Source: Comamonadaceae bacterium CG12_big_fil_rev_8_21_14_0_65_59_15 | GTDB lineage: Bacteria; Pseudomonadota; Gammaproteobacteria; Burkholderiales; Burkholderiaceae_C | NCBI GenBank assembly: GCA_002786915.1 | Contig: PCUV01000060.1 | Span: 128,011-192,010, forward strand | Direction of reading: 5' to 3' | Length of the DNA: 64,000 nt | In this document: in pieces, positions 38,701 through 47,124 of the stretch | How the letters are laid out: every line of letters starts with the position of its first letter | How positions within the stretch are numbered: the stretch's first letter is position 1 | Notes under the pieces: generated by a model | Databases searched by the model: none | Told to the model about the DNA's origin: nothing | Seen by the model: the letters and a program-made list of their open reading frames with translations, nothing else | Made by a program: the position numbers and the translations under genes

Positions 38701-41369
38701 GCATTGGCCAGCGCGCGTGCACTGGGCATGGGAGCCTGAGTGACCCAACTGTCCGTGACCGGGTTGTACACCTCTAGCACTGCGGTGGTTGGTGCACACC
38801 AGCCCAGGCAACCCCCTGCGACATAGAGCAGCCCGTCCATTGCCACCACCGCCGGAGCTGAACGAGCCGTGGGCATTGAGGTTTTGGCAGTCCAACTGTT
38901 AGTGGCCGGGTCATAGACTTCTAGCGCGGCCATTTTTTGGCCACTAACACCATTGCCACCCACGACATAAAGCTTGCCATTAATTACCGCCGCTCCCAGG
39001 CTGTTGCGTGCGGTTGGCATCGCCTCTTTTGCAACCCAGGTGTTGCTGGCTGGGTCATAGACCTCCAGGCTCGACAGGGGGGTTGCGCCATTCTGCCCAC
39101 CCACCACGTACAGTTTGCCGCCGATGACACCGCCGGCCGCACCCGAGGACCGGGCGGTGAGCATGGGTGCCTTGATCTGCCACGTTGTTGGTGCGCCGAC
39201 GGGCAGCGTTGTGGTGGTGGTAGATGCAGTCGTAGTTGACGTTGACGTTGACGTTGAGGTTGACGTTGTCGTTGTCGTTGACGTTGACGTTGACGTTGAC
39301 GTTGACGTTGACGTTGACGTTGTCGTTGAGGTCGATGTGGTGGTGGTCACCATCACTGGTGGGCGGATTTGAATAATGACCGCTGATGCCGGTGCCAGTG
39401 GATTGGGTGTGTAAAGCGCATACAGGTTACCCGCATTGTCAAATGTCAACTCGGTGCTGCCTCCGCCGCCGAGGGTTGCAACCCGCGTTGAAGATGACAC
39501 CAGATAGCCATCTGCCTGGGCAAACCGATATATCGAATTACCCAGAAAAGTACCAAAATCGGTATTTCGAGTCGAGAGGTAAATATCGCCAGCCGCGTCT
39601 TTGGCGATGCCACGCGCGGGCAAGTTGGCAATGAGCACCGACATTGAACTGTCTGTATTGACCTGATAGACATTGCCAAAATCACCGTTTGACTTTAATC
39701 GACCGGTCACCAGCGTCGGCCCTCTGGCATCCATGCCAGACGGTCGGAAATCGGGCAAATCTTTGATCAAAGCGCCGTTGGCCGCGTTAGAAATCTTGCC
39801 GCTATTAGCGGTTCCATTAGACTCACTGACCAGCAATTGGCCATCTTGAAAATCAAGGCCAGTCACAAAGGCCGCGTTGCTTGGGTAGGAATAAGCCTGA
39901 CTGCCAGCGCTGTAGTTTGATGCTGCTGTCAACTTCAAAATATTCACCTGACCGGTGTTGTCGTTCAATGCTGATGCCGTATAAAGATCAAGCGCAGCAT
40001 CAAAAGCGATGGCGCGGGCATCAAACGGCAGAGTAGCGAACGGCAACGCTGTATAAGCCGCATTCAGGTAGGGTAGATCGAAAGCCGGATAGACAAAAGC
40101 GCCAAAAGTATCGCCCACTTGCACTGGGCCACCTTGCCCCATCATGACGCCGTTGCTCACCACTGCCATACAACCGCCAGCGGCACAACCCACGCCACCC
40201 ATTTGGTTGCCGGGGTCGGTGGTGATGGCAAATTTGCTGCCGACCAGCACACCGTCTTTGCCGACATACTGGCCGTAAATATCCCAACAGGAACCCTCGT
40301 TGGCATCACAAACACCGTTCATGTTGACATCGTTCTTCATGTCGATCCAGGTCACCAAATGACGGCTGCCGTCAAAACTGATGCTGGTCGCCATCTGACT
40401 GCCAAGTTCGGTGTTGACGCTGATCACGCCCCCGACAAGACTGCCGTTTGCGACGCTGACGCGCTGGGCATAAACATCCCAGCCGGTGCTGTTCTGATCC
40501 GACCACAGCACCATGTATTGGCTACCGTCAAACGACACCGCCACCGGGTTGTCGCTGGGTGCCGGACTGGCGTTGATGGAGATTTCGCCCATAGGAACAC
40601 CCGTTGGGGTAACAAACCTGCCACGCACCTCTTGATCCAGCGAATCCTCTTTCCAGACGACAAAGAAATTCTCGCCGTTGGCGCCGTTGAAGGTCACGCT
40701 GCTGCTATTGCCAAAACCTTGACTGATGCGGAACTCACTGCCCACAGTGCCGTCGGGCGCGATGATGCGTCCGGCAATGTAGCGATTATTGGAGGCATCG
40801 CCCAGCGCGGAATTAATGAGCCGGGTATAGGTCATCAGGTACTTGCCGCCGCCGTACGCCAACATATTCTGCCCGTCCATCGAAATGCCCGCACCGCTGA
40901 TGTCCAGTGCTGCCCCGACCTTGGCCCCTGCCGCGCCGATGAATTGGCCATAGACCTTGAACGGTTCCCAACTGTTCTTGATGCCCTGATCTTCTTCCCA
41001 CGTTACCAAATAGTTGGTTCCGTCAAAGGCGACCCCGCCAGCGCAGCATGATTGACCGTCATGGCCCAACGGGATCACGGCACCCATGGTGGTGCCACCA
41101 GGCAACACCAGTTGTGCCGCAACCTTGCCAGCTGCTTTATCGCTTTGCAGCGCCAGCAAAAAATGATTGTTGCCAAAAGCCGCCGCCGTCCCGGCCCAAC
41201 CGCTTGCAATGGGCAGCTTCCCACCCACTACAGGCACCGATGCTACAGCTGAGCCGACCAGCCCACTGGCAAGCAGCAAAAACCCCAAGGAAAAGCCGAG
41301 CCAGTCATGCCTGATCTGACTGATGTAACGCATTGACAGGCCTAACACTGATTTCAGATTAGATTGCAT
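35742..41369 (-). CDS. Very large exported multidomain protein (Kelch/LamG/FnIII)
   Basis: About 1875 residues. ATG 41369 has AAGGAG 8 bases upstream; the in-frame GTG 41378 overlaps that site. Order of parts: signal peptide (about 1-45); several about 60-residue repeats of the type YLVTW...YGQ (45-410) with an EF-like loop NMNGVCDANEGS near 350; an NHL-like propeller region (430-670); a Thr/Ser linker (675-721); six Kelch repeats with EVYDPATNSW motifs (722-1008); a LamG-like domain (about 1030-1240); a Cys-containing beta region; one FnIII (1545-1640); a second Thr/Ser linker (1641-1668); and two C-terminal GWNL...GFWVN domains. No membrane anchor or known sorting signal is visible at the C-terminus. 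Probably secreted or surface-bound; function unknown. Confidence 0.85.
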   Translation of the reverse strand: MQSNLKSVLGLSMRYISQIRHDWLGFSLGFLLLASGLVGSAVASVPVVGGKLPIASGWAGTAAAFGNNHFLLALQSDKAAGKVAAQLVLPGGTTMGAVIPLGHDGQSCCAGGVAFDGTNYLVTWEEDQGIKNSWEPFKVYGQFIGAAGAKVGAALDISGAGISMDGQNMLAYGGGKYLMTYTRLINSALGDASNNRYIAGRIIAPDGTVGSEFRISQGFGNSSSVTFNGANGENFFVVWKEDSLDQEVRGRFVTPTGVPMGEISINASPAPSDNPVAVSFDGSQYMVLWSDQNSTGWDVYAQRVSVANGSLVGGVISVNTELGSQMATSISFDGSRHLVTWIDMKNDVNMNGVCDANEGSCWDIYGQYVGKDGVLVGSKFAITTDPGNQMGGVGCAAGGCMAVVSNGVMMGQGGPVQVGDTFGAFVYPAFDLPYLNAAYTALPFATLPFDARAIAFDAALDLYTASALNDNTGQVNILKLTAASNYSAGSQAYSYPSNAAFVTGLDFQDGQLLVSESNGTANSGKISNAANGALIKDLPDFRPSGMDARGPTLVTGRLKSNGDFGNVYQVNTDSSMSVLIANLPARGIAKDAAGDIYLSTRNTDFGTFLGNSIYRFAQADGYLVSSSTRVATLGGGGSTELTFDNAGNLYALYTPNPLAPASAVIIQIRPPVMVTTTTSTSTTTSTSTSTSTSTSTSTTTTTSTSTSTSTSTTTASTTTTTLPVGAPTTWQIKAPMLTARSSGAAGGVIGGKLYVVGGQNGATPLSSLEVYDPASNTWVAKEAMPTARNSLGAAVINGKLYVVGGNGVSGQKMAALEVYDPATNSWTAKTSMPTARSAPAVVAMDGLLYVAGGCLGWCAPTTAVLEVYNPVTDSWVTQAPMPSARALANAVVANNLLYVMGGCCGSTAAQSLVMSQTIEVYNPLTNSWASKATHQVDTAATTAVIGGHIFVAGLTATEEYNPVSDVWTAQPKMPTPRSSTTGGVINGKLYVAGGAGADNVALASLEAFDPGLKMPYASDANTVLIDHFNGATSANILAFSESGAACGGPKASATPNSAFADGPNGLSQALTLLAPSGQPVGSATYLQYPGGQLLSQANGTIEFWTYLTSYASGVALVNQGPYPGACAGWTFSMNVTSTGQLQAGAWAAFSLNSGATTVPLNRWTHVAATWGSAGAKLYLNGVQVGSDTNTGMPASGYGGSVLLGYSASGLQIDELRVSNVQRTSFATLGDLDAGPGPHQASGSYTWNSATGALTANVTSSDFACEGPAGGEVINTVTTISATTMAWTGKDNMTWTRSNGTVGDVVGSWNFADHTGSQWLLTLKADGTFSLTADIAVCGSGGGSSNPTVYAQHWANGYTIQAQYQDSPQTATSVSVIGAGITGTVANPAPLTYDTVGGAWNSWMAPSNTYFGSVWTSYPSGLPYNYTFTIEDATGSHTATATVSCFQQQFATNLAPTGSVTGALTFSWTGIGDANAVYGVELNDSNNNHLWDRYNVSANSVVYDGPPLTPGTSYNYNVLVQRSSACTDGTSFAQGSFTYGSGSGGGDTTAPTVPGSVNAVEASLAGAKVVNVSWGISTDNVGVSGYKVYRNSVLAGQPGGANNNFWPDHAVADGGSYSYAVAACDAANNCSALSSSVTIVISGTSTTTTSTSSTTSTSTTSSTTTTTLGSTTLTLTLVPGWNLVGNGGTGTIDAAAFNDESKIITVWKWLASLSKWAFYTPTLTGQQLLDYAENKGYDVLTSIGAGEGFWVNAKIEFSATVSAPALVTSNSLQPKLDGSSLLLSGWNLIAIGDNKTPSAFNKAIGAEPPAAGVVPINLTTLWAWDALQSGWYFYAPSLEAQGATKLTDYITAKSYLDFTLNGKVLAPGDGFWVNKP
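39205..39345 (-). repeat. Hexanucleotide tract coding a Thr/Ser linker
   Basis: Degenerate GTTGAC repeats on the plus strand (coding TCAACG units, Ser-Thr) over about 115 bases, flanked by Thr-rich codons. The 6-base unit keeps the frame, so copy-number change would alter linker length only. Confidence 0.85.
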
Positions 41370-41700
41370 TTCAAGCACTCCTTGACAGGTTCATCTGCCA
41401 AATTTAAGCCGATAAAATTGGTCTCAAGGCTGCTTCTACGCCTTTACAAAAAGCAAGATTTTGCGCTACATCAAACAAATAAAATTTATATTTCAAGCTA
41501 CAGCGATTGGAATTGGATACTGACCAGGTTCCCGCATGAATCCAAAGCGATACCCAGTACGATGAATCTTGAATTTCATGCCTGATTGCTGGGGGCTTAC
41601 AGTTTGACGTCGGCACCAACGGCATAGCCTGCCGCTTCGCTCATATCGACTAAACTGGTCGCACTGTCAACTTAACAACACTGATGTGAAGGGAATCGCG
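41370..41700. other. Divergent promoter region
   Basis: 330 bases between two divergent exported-protein genes. It is more AT-rich than its surroundings, notably 41440-41510. Promoters for both genes should lie here; TAAACT at 41651-41656 is a possible plus-strand -10. A 73-codon minus-strand frame (41404-41625) has no recognisable motif and I do not call it. Confidence 0.4.
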
Positions 41701-42294
41701 ATGAAAAAATTTGCTGTACTGGCTTTGCTGGTGTGGGGTACCTGGGCGCAGGCGCAAGCCCCTGCGGCAACTCCATCGTCCCCAGCCAAGAAAGAACTGG
41801 TGACCAAGGTGCTGGCCTTGCAGCAAGGGGCGATCGAGCAGGTGGCACAGGCCGTGGTGGAGCGCCCGGCGCTACAGATGATGCAGCAGGCGAGTTTGGC
41901 GTTGCAGACGCGGGTGGCACCTGACAAGCGCGAAGCGATCGCCAAGAAAATTCAGGAAGACCTTAACAAGTACGCCGCCGACGTCGGCCCCAAGGCGCGC
42001 GAGCAGGCGGTCAAGTTGGGGCCGTCAACCATTGGTGTTTTGCTGGACGAAAAATTTACCGAGGCTGAGCTTAAAGAGCTGATCGGCATCATGGAGTCGC
42101 CTGTGAACCGCAAGTTTGCGCAGATGGCACCAGAGTTTCAGAAAGCATTGGCTGAGAAGCTGGTGGCGCAGTCCAAAGCCAGCGTGGACCCCAAGGTCAA
42201 AGCGTTGGAACAAGCGATCGTGATGCACCTAGACTTGCCAGCGCCTGCGCCCGCCAAACCGGCTTCGCAGTTGCTGGGCGCGCCCAAGAAATAG
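41701..42294 (+). CDS. Exported DUF2059-like protein
   Basis: A 197-residue precursor with a signal peptide (KKFAVLALLVWGTWAQAQA, cleavage near 20), then an all-helical body with LDEKFTEAELKELIGIMESP, which resembles DUF2059 proteins, and a Pro/Ala/Lys-rich tail. ATG 41701 has GAAGGGA at 41687-41693. It ends 2 bases before the convergent gabD stop. Likely periplasmic; function unknown. Confidence 0.7.
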   Translation: MKKFAVLALLVWGTWAQAQAPAATPSSPAKKELVTKVLALQQGAIEQVAQAVVERPALQMMQQASLALQTRVAPDKREAIAKKIQEDLNKYAADVGPKAREQAVKLGPSTIGVLLDEKFTEAELKELIGIMESPVNRKFAQMAPEFQKALAEKLVAQSKASVDPKVKALEQAIVMHLDLPAPAPAKPASQLLGAPKK

Positions 42295-42296
42295 AT

Positions 42297-43769
42297 TTAT
42301 TTCAGGATGTCACCGACGCAGACGTATTTGATTTCGACGTAGTCGTCGATTCCCAGGTGCGAGCCCTCGCGGCCCAAGCCCGACTGTTTGACCCCGCCAA
42401 ACGGCACGTGTTCGGTGGCCAAAATCCCTACGTTGACCCCCACCATGCCGTATTCCAGCGCTTCGCTCACGCGCCAGATGCGGCCAATGTCGCGGCTGTA
42501 AAAGTAGCTGGCCAAGCCAAATTCGGTGTGGTTGGCGGCATAAATGGCATCTGCTTCGGTCTCGAACTTGAATACCGGGGCAAACGGGCCAAAGGTTTCT
42601 TCACGCGCGCACAGCATGTCGGCGCTGGCATCGGCAATCACTGTGGGCTCAAAGAACAGCCCCGGCAGGCGCTTGCCGCCACACAGCAAACGGGCACCCT
42701 TGGCAAGTGCGTCCTGCACGTGGCGCTCTACCTTTTGGAGTGCCGCCTCTTCAATCAGCGGCCCTTGGTTGACGCCGTCGGCAAAGCCGTTGCCCACCTT
42801 GGCGGTTTTCACCTTGGCGGCAAACTTGGCGACAAACTCGTCATAGACACCGGCCTGCACGTACAAGCGGTTGGAGCACACGCAGGTTTGCCCGGCGTTG
42901 CGGTACTTGCTGGCAAAAGCGCCTTCCACAGCGCTATCGATGTCGGCATCGTCAAACACGATAAACGGTGCGTTGCCACCGAGTTCCAGGCTGAGTTTTT
43001 TGACCGTGGGCGCAGATTGCGCCAGCAAAATGCGGCCCACTTCGGTGCTGCCGGTAAAGCTGATGTGGCGCACGATGTCGCTGGCACAAAACACCTTGCC
43101 GATGGCAATGCTGTTGTCGGCGTCGGCGCTCAAAATGTTGAGCACTCCCGCCGGAATGCCCGCGCGCTGCGCCAGTTCGGCCAGCGCCAAGGCGCTCAAG
43201 GGGGTGAGTTCGGCCGGTTTGATGACCACCGGGCAACCAGCCGCCAGCGCGGGCGACACCTTGCGTGTGATCATGGCCATGGGAAAGTTCCACGGCGTGA
43301 TGGCGGCGCACACGCCGATGGGCTGGCGCAGCACCAACAGGCGGCGGTTGTTGTCAAACTGCGGCAGCGTTTCGCCATTGATGCGCTTGGCTTCTTCGGC
43401 AAACCACTCGACAAAGCTGGCCCCGTAGGCGATTTCGCCTTTGGCTTCGGGCAGCGGTTTGCCTTCTTCGGCGGTCATGATGCGCCCCAGGTCGTCCTGG
43501 TTGGCCATGATCAGGTCGAACCACTTGCGCAAAATGATGCTGCGCTCTTTGGCGGTTTTGGCGCGCCAGGCCGGCCAGGCAGCGTTGGCTGCGGCAATGG
43601 CCTTTTCAGCATCCGTTGTGCCCAGGTTGGCCACATCGGCCAGGTGCGCACCGGTGGCTGGGTCGGTCACGGCAAAGCGGCTGGCACCAGCGACCCACTG
43701 GCCGTTGATGAAAGCGTCGGTTTTGAGCAGGCTGGGGTCTTTGAGTTGGGCGAGGGGTGAGGCAGACAT
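42297..43769 (-). CDS. gabD: NAD(P)-dependent succinate-semialdehyde dehydrogenase
   Basis: Oxidises succinic semialdehyde to succinate. The 490-residue aldehyde dehydrogenase has the catalytic Glu in LELGGNAPFIVFDD and the Cys in NAGQTCVCSNRLYVQ. PWNFPMAMITRK is the nucleotide-binding segment. ATG 43769 has CAGGAG just upstream; the frame continues upstream without support. It is the last gene of the minus-strand operon and completes the GABA route begun by gabT. Confidence 0.94.
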   Translation of the reverse strand: MSASPLAQLKDPSLLKTDAFINGQWVAGASRFAVTDPATGAHLADVANLGTTDAEKAIAAANAAWPAWRAKTAKERSIILRKWFDLIMANQDDLGRIMTAEEGKPLPEAKGEIAYGASFVEWFAEEAKRINGETLPQFDNNRRLLVLRQPIGVCAAITPWNFPMAMITRKVSPALAAGCPVVIKPAELTPLSALALAELAQRAGIPAGVLNILSADADNSIAIGKVFCASDIVRHISFTGSTEVGRILLAQSAPTVKKLSLELGGNAPFIVFDDADIDSAVEGAFASKYRNAGQTCVCSNRLYVQAGVYDEFVAKFAAKVKTAKVGNGFADGVNQGPLIEEAALQKVERHVQDALAKGARLLCGGKRLPGLFFEPTVIADASADMLCAREETFGPFAPVFKFETEADAIYAANHTEFGLASYFYSRDIGRIWRVSEALEYGMVGVNVGILATEHVPFGGVKQSGLGREGSHLGIDDYVEIKYVCVGDILK

Positions 43770-43780
43770 GAAGGCTCCTG

Positions 43781-43842
43781 GATATATAAAAAAACGGGCT
43801 CTAGCCCTGGTGAAATAAGCGTGAGTAGCTATAAATATTGAT
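43781..43842 (-). repeat. AT-rich mini-element between speB and gabD
   Basis: On the minus strand: TATAGCTACTCACGCTTATT, then CCAGGGCTAGAGCCCGTTTT. A full copy between two operon genes, with a T-rich end that could reduce read-through into gabD. Confidence 0.7.
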
Positions 43843-43848
43843 GATTTG

Positions 43849-44796
43849 TCAACGTCTGGGAACGCCTGGCAGCACGCACAGCATTTCAAACAGCAGATTG
43901 GCGCCCAGCAAGGCGGTGTTTCCGCTGGGATCATACGGGGGTGACACCTCCACCAAGTCGCAGCCCACCAGATTCAGCCCCCAGCAACCACGGATGATCT
44001 CCAGCGCCTGCGGCACCGTCAGGCCGCCTATTTCAGGGGTGCCGGTGCCGCCCGCGTAGGCCGGGTCGATGCCGTCGATATCAAAGCTCAGGTAACACGG
44101 TGCGTCGCCCACGGTAGCGCGCACGTTGGCCATCAGGGGGCTGAGCGACTGCCACCAGACCTCGTGCGCCAGCGTCAGGTGAAAGCCCTGCTGACGCGGC
44201 CAGTCAAAGTCATCCGCCGCGTAGCCACTGCCGCGCAAGCCGATCTGGAACACCCGCTCGCACTGCAGCAGGCCTTCTTCAACCGCACGACGAAACGGCG
44301 TGCCGTGCGCGATGGCCTCGCCAAACATGTCGGCGTTGACATCGGCGTGCGCGTCCACATGCACCAGTGCCACCGGGCCATGCTTCTTGGCCATGGCGCG
44401 CAGGATGGGCAGGGCAATGGTGTGGTCGCCGCCCAGCGTGAGCGGAATGCAGTCGTGCGCCAGCAGTTCGTCGTAAAAGTCGGTGATGATGGGCAGTGAT
44501 TTGTCCAGCGAATAGGTGTTGATCGGCACGTCGCCCAGGTCTGCTACCTGCAGTGTGTCAAATGGAGCGGCCCCGGTGGCCAGGTTGTAGGGGCGGATCA
44601 GCGACGACTCGGCGCGGATGGCCCGTGGACCGAACCGCGCGCCCGGGCGATGGCTGGTGCCAATGTCCAGTGGTATGCCGACAAAGGCTGCGTCCAGACC
44701 GTGCGCGGTGGTTGCCGTTGGCAGCCGCATCATGCTGGCGATGCCGCCAAAGCGTGGCATGGCGTTGCCCGACAGGGGTTGATTTTTGCCGTTCAT
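43849..44796 (-). CDS. speB: Agmatinase-family ureohydrolase, likely 4-guanidinobutyrase
   Basis: Manganese ureohydrolase of 315 residues. Metal motifs are LGGDHTI, HVDAHADV and SFDIDGIDPAYA. The N-terminus (MPRFGGIASMMRLP) and C-terminus (LLFEMLCVLPGV) match Pseudomonas GbuA as recalled, which splits 4-guanidinobutyrate to GABA and urea. The operon has GABA-degrading enzymes but none that make GABA from putrescine, which also favours guanidinobutyrase over agmatinase. ATG 44796 was chosen because the upstream extension enters the inverted repeat. Confidence 0.85.
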   Translation of the reverse strand: MNGKNQPLSGNAMPRFGGIASMMRLPTATTAHGLDAAFVGIPLDIGTSHRPGARFGPRAIRAESSLIRPYNLATGAAPFDTLQVADLGDVPINTYSLDKSLPIITDFYDELLAHDCIPLTLGGDHTIALPILRAMAKKHGPVALVHVDAHADVNADMFGEAIAHGTPFRRAVEEGLLQCERVFQIGLRGSGYAADDFDWPRQQGFHLTLAHEVWWQSLSPLMANVRATVGDAPCYLSFDIDGIDPAYAGGTGTPEIGGLTVPQALEIIRGCWGLNLVGCDLVEVSPPYDPSGNTALLGANLLFEMLCVLPGVPRR

Positions 44797-44859
44797 GGGG
44801 TTAACGCGACATGCCAACACGCTGTCTGGTAGCAGCAATTTTTCTACAGGGGGTAGCTG

Positions 44860-44950
44860 ATTTGGGGTCGGATCCCAATTCGGGGCGGAGTATTTGAACT
44901 TGCTCAAGTAGCGTCACCGAATTGGGCTCTGACCCCAATTCTGCGGCTCG
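44860..44950. repeat. MITE-like inverted repeat inside the operon
   Basis: Arms 44860-44883 and 44927-44950 (24 nt) match at 21 positions when inverted, enclosing 43 bases. The core TTGGGGTCAGAGC also occurs at 28091. It lies between the permease gene and speB, with no gene of its own. Confidence 0.65.
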
Positions 44951-45000
44951 TACAGACGGACTGAATTTCATATTCTGGGCAGGTGCTGTGACCATGGCGG

Positions 45001-45825
45001 TCAGCGCCGCCGCCCGCGCAGCCATTCCAGCGCCAGCATCAGCGTGGTGGTGAAGATGATCAGCAGCGTGGCCACGGCGGCAATGGTGGGGTTGATGTTT
45101 TCACGGATGCCGGTAAACATCTGGCGCGGCAGGGTGACCTGCGTTGGTCCGGCGATGAACAACGTTACCACCACCTCGTCAAACGAGGTGGCAAAGGCAA
45201 AAAGCGCGCCAGAGATAACCCCTGGCGCGATGATGGGTAGCGTGATGCGGAAAAAAGTGCTCAAGGGGTTGGCTCCTAAGCTGAGCGACGCACGCACCAG
45301 GTTTTCGTTGAAGCTTTGCAGGGTGGCCAGTACGGTGGTCAACACAAACGGTGCGCCCAGTGCGGCGTGCACCAGCACCAGGCCAAGGTAAGTGTCATTC
45401 AGACCAATGCGCGCAAAAAAGATGTAAGTGCTGACGGCGACCACCACAACGGGTACCACCATCGGCGCAATCAGCAAACTCATCAATAAGCCCTTGCCAA
45501 AGAAGTTCACTCGCGCCAGGCCGACCGCGGCCATGGTGCCCAAAATGGTGGCCAAAATGGTGGCCAAGGGTGCCACGATGAAACTGTTGCGTGTGGCGCG
45601 CGCCCAAGCATCTGATGAAAACAGGTTGTGATACCAGCGCAGCGACCAGCCCGGCACGGGGTAGGACAAAAACGTGCTGTCGCTGAACGACAACGGCACG
45701 ATCGCCAGGATCGGCAGCAGCAAATACAGCAGCACCAGCACGCCAACACCGCGCAGCAGGTACCAGCCGATCTTGTCGGACAGCGTGGCGTAAGCCGGAA
45801 ACATCGGCCGCGTGGGCAGTGACAT
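45001..45825 (-). CDS. ABC transporter permease, PotC/PotI-like
   Basis: Inner-membrane permease of 274 residues with six hydrophobic segments. The EAA-type loop that contacts the ATPase is in VRASLSLGANPLSTFFRITL. With the second permease it forms the channel for a polyamine- or guanidino-compound-like substrate. It starts 4 bases after the upstream permease stop. ATG 45825 gives a plausible cytoplasmic N-terminus. Confidence 0.9.
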   Translation of the reverse strand: MSLPTRPMFPAYATLSDKIGWYLLRGVGVLVLLYLLLPILAIVPLSFSDSTFLSYPVPGWSLRWYHNLFSSDAWARATRNSFIVAPLATILATILGTMAAVGLARVNFFGKGLLMSLLIAPMVVPVVVVAVSTYIFFARIGLNDTYLGLVLVHAALGAPFVLTTVLATLQSFNENLVRASLSLGANPLSTFFRITLPIIAPGVISGALFAFATSFDEVVVTLFIAGPTQVTLPRQMFTGIRENINPTIAAVATLLIIFTTTLMLALEWLRGRRR

Positions 45826-45829
45826 CGCT

Positions 45830-47098
45830 TTACCCCAGACTCAGTTCTGATTTGACGACGCGCCGATACACTGCATACAGCACCAGCGTGGCGCTCAGCA
45901 GCACGGCACCCAGCGCGCAGGCCATGCCCCAGTTGACGGTCACGTTGGTGTACTGGGCAATGTAGTAGCTCAGCATCTGGTCGCCCGCACCCCCCAGCAG
46001 GGCCGGGGTGACGTAATAGCCAATGCTCAAAATAAATACCAGCAGTCCACCGGCTCCCATGCCGGGGTAGGTTTGCGGCATATAGACCCGAAAGAAAGCT
46101 GCCAGTGGCGATGAGCCCAGCGACACCGCCGCGCGCAAATACGTTGGCGGCACGGATTTCATCACGCTGTAGAGCGGCAAAATCATGAACGGCAGCAGAA
46201 TGTGCACCATGGCGATGATGACGCCCAGCCGGTTGAACAGCAGCGGCAATGGCTGGCTGATGAAGCCCAGTTCAAGCAGCGCGCGGTTGATCAGCCCGTT
46301 GTTTTGCAACAGCACGATCCATGCCGCCGAGCGCACCAGAACCGAAGTCCAGAACGGCACCAGCACCAGAATCATCAGCATATTGGCCTGGCGCGCGCTC
46401 AGGGTGGACAGCCAGTACGCCAGCGGGTAACCCAGCAACAGGCAGGCCAGCGTCACCACCGCGCTGATGCTGAAGGTACGTGTCAGGATATTGAAAAAAG
46501 CGGCAGATTCTGGATCTACCTGCACGATGTCGCCCTGCACATTGCGCTTCAGGTCAACGGCGGTTAGCAGGTAGTCGGGCGTCCAGCGCGAGCCGTTTTT
46601 GGCAATCGCCTGCCAGTAGCCCAACTCTTCCCAGCGCGGGTCCAGCTCCAGCATGCGCGCTTTGACCTGCGCGGGCGACAAGTTGGCCTCAAAGGGCAGG
46701 GCGCGGAAGGTGCTCATCACCAGCGAGCGGCCACCGGCAATTTCACTGTTGAGCCGACGTGCCAGGTTACCGGCATCGGCCTGCTCGGTAATGGCCGACA
46801 GGTCAGCGATCAACGCAGCGTAGGCCGCCTCGGGTGGGGCCGTGGTGCGGTCCCATGTGTCCAGCACCGCCACCGTTTGGCGCAAGGTACTGGCCACCTC
46901 CGGGTTTTCTACTGCGCGCACCAACAACGCGCCGATCGGTACGATGAAGAAGGCCAGCAAGAAAACCAGCAAAGGCAGCGTCAAAGAAATGGCAAAGGCC
47001 TTTTTGCGACGCTGTGAACGCCGCAACTGCGCCTTCAGGTCGCCCGGAATCACGCCAGCGGCAGGCGCTGAAACAAAGTTGGCGGTGGTCGTAGTCAC
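45830..47098 (-). CDS. ABC transporter permease, PotB/PotH-like with a large periplasmic insert
   Basis: Permease of about 422 residues, longer than the usual 280-310. About 150 residues between the first membrane helix (ISLTLPLLVFLLAFFIVP) and the second are hydrophilic and must be periplasmic. The EAA-type loop is in YLRAAVSLGSSPLAAFFRVY. GTG 47098 is preferred because AGGG lies 8 bases upstream; TTG 47119 is an alternative. It lies between the binding-protein gene and the second permease. Confidence 0.88.
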   Translation of the reverse strand: MTTTTANFVSAPAAGVIPGDLKAQLRRSQRRKKAFAISLTLPLLVFLLAFFIVPIGALLVRAVENPEVASTLRQTVAVLDTWDRTTAPPEAAYAALIADLSAITEQADAGNLARRLNSEIAGGRSLVMSTFRALPFEANLSPAQVKARMLELDPRWEELGYWQAIAKNGSRWTPDYLLTAVDLKRNVQGDIVQVDPESAAFFNILTRTFSISAVVTLACLLLGYPLAYWLSTLSARQANMLMILVLVPFWTSVLVRSAAWIVLLQNNGLINRALLELGFISQPLPLLFNRLGVIIAMVHILLPFMILPLYSVMKSVPPTYLRAAVSLGSSPLAAFFRVYMPQTYPGMGAGGLLVFILSIGYYVTPALLGGAGDQMLSYYIAQYTNVTVNWGMACALGAVLLSATLVLYAVYRRVVKSELSLG

Positions 47099-47124
47099 GG
47101 TCTTTGCCCTGTCTCGCAACGCGC

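Noticed and set aside
39205..39345. The hexanucleotide tract as an on/off phase switch
   Set aside because: The unit is 6 bp, so gain or loss of units cannot shift the frame. Only length variation is possible.
40119..41051. A 310-codon plus-strand frame opposite the large exported protein
   Set aside because: It mirrors the repeated, well-defined domain sequence of the minus-strand gene and shows no protein motif or ribosome binding site.
41404..41625. A 73-codon minus-strand frame upstream of the large exported protein
   Set aside because: Low-complexity origin in an AT-rich promoter region, no Shine-Dalgarno and no motif. It is better read as leader sequence.
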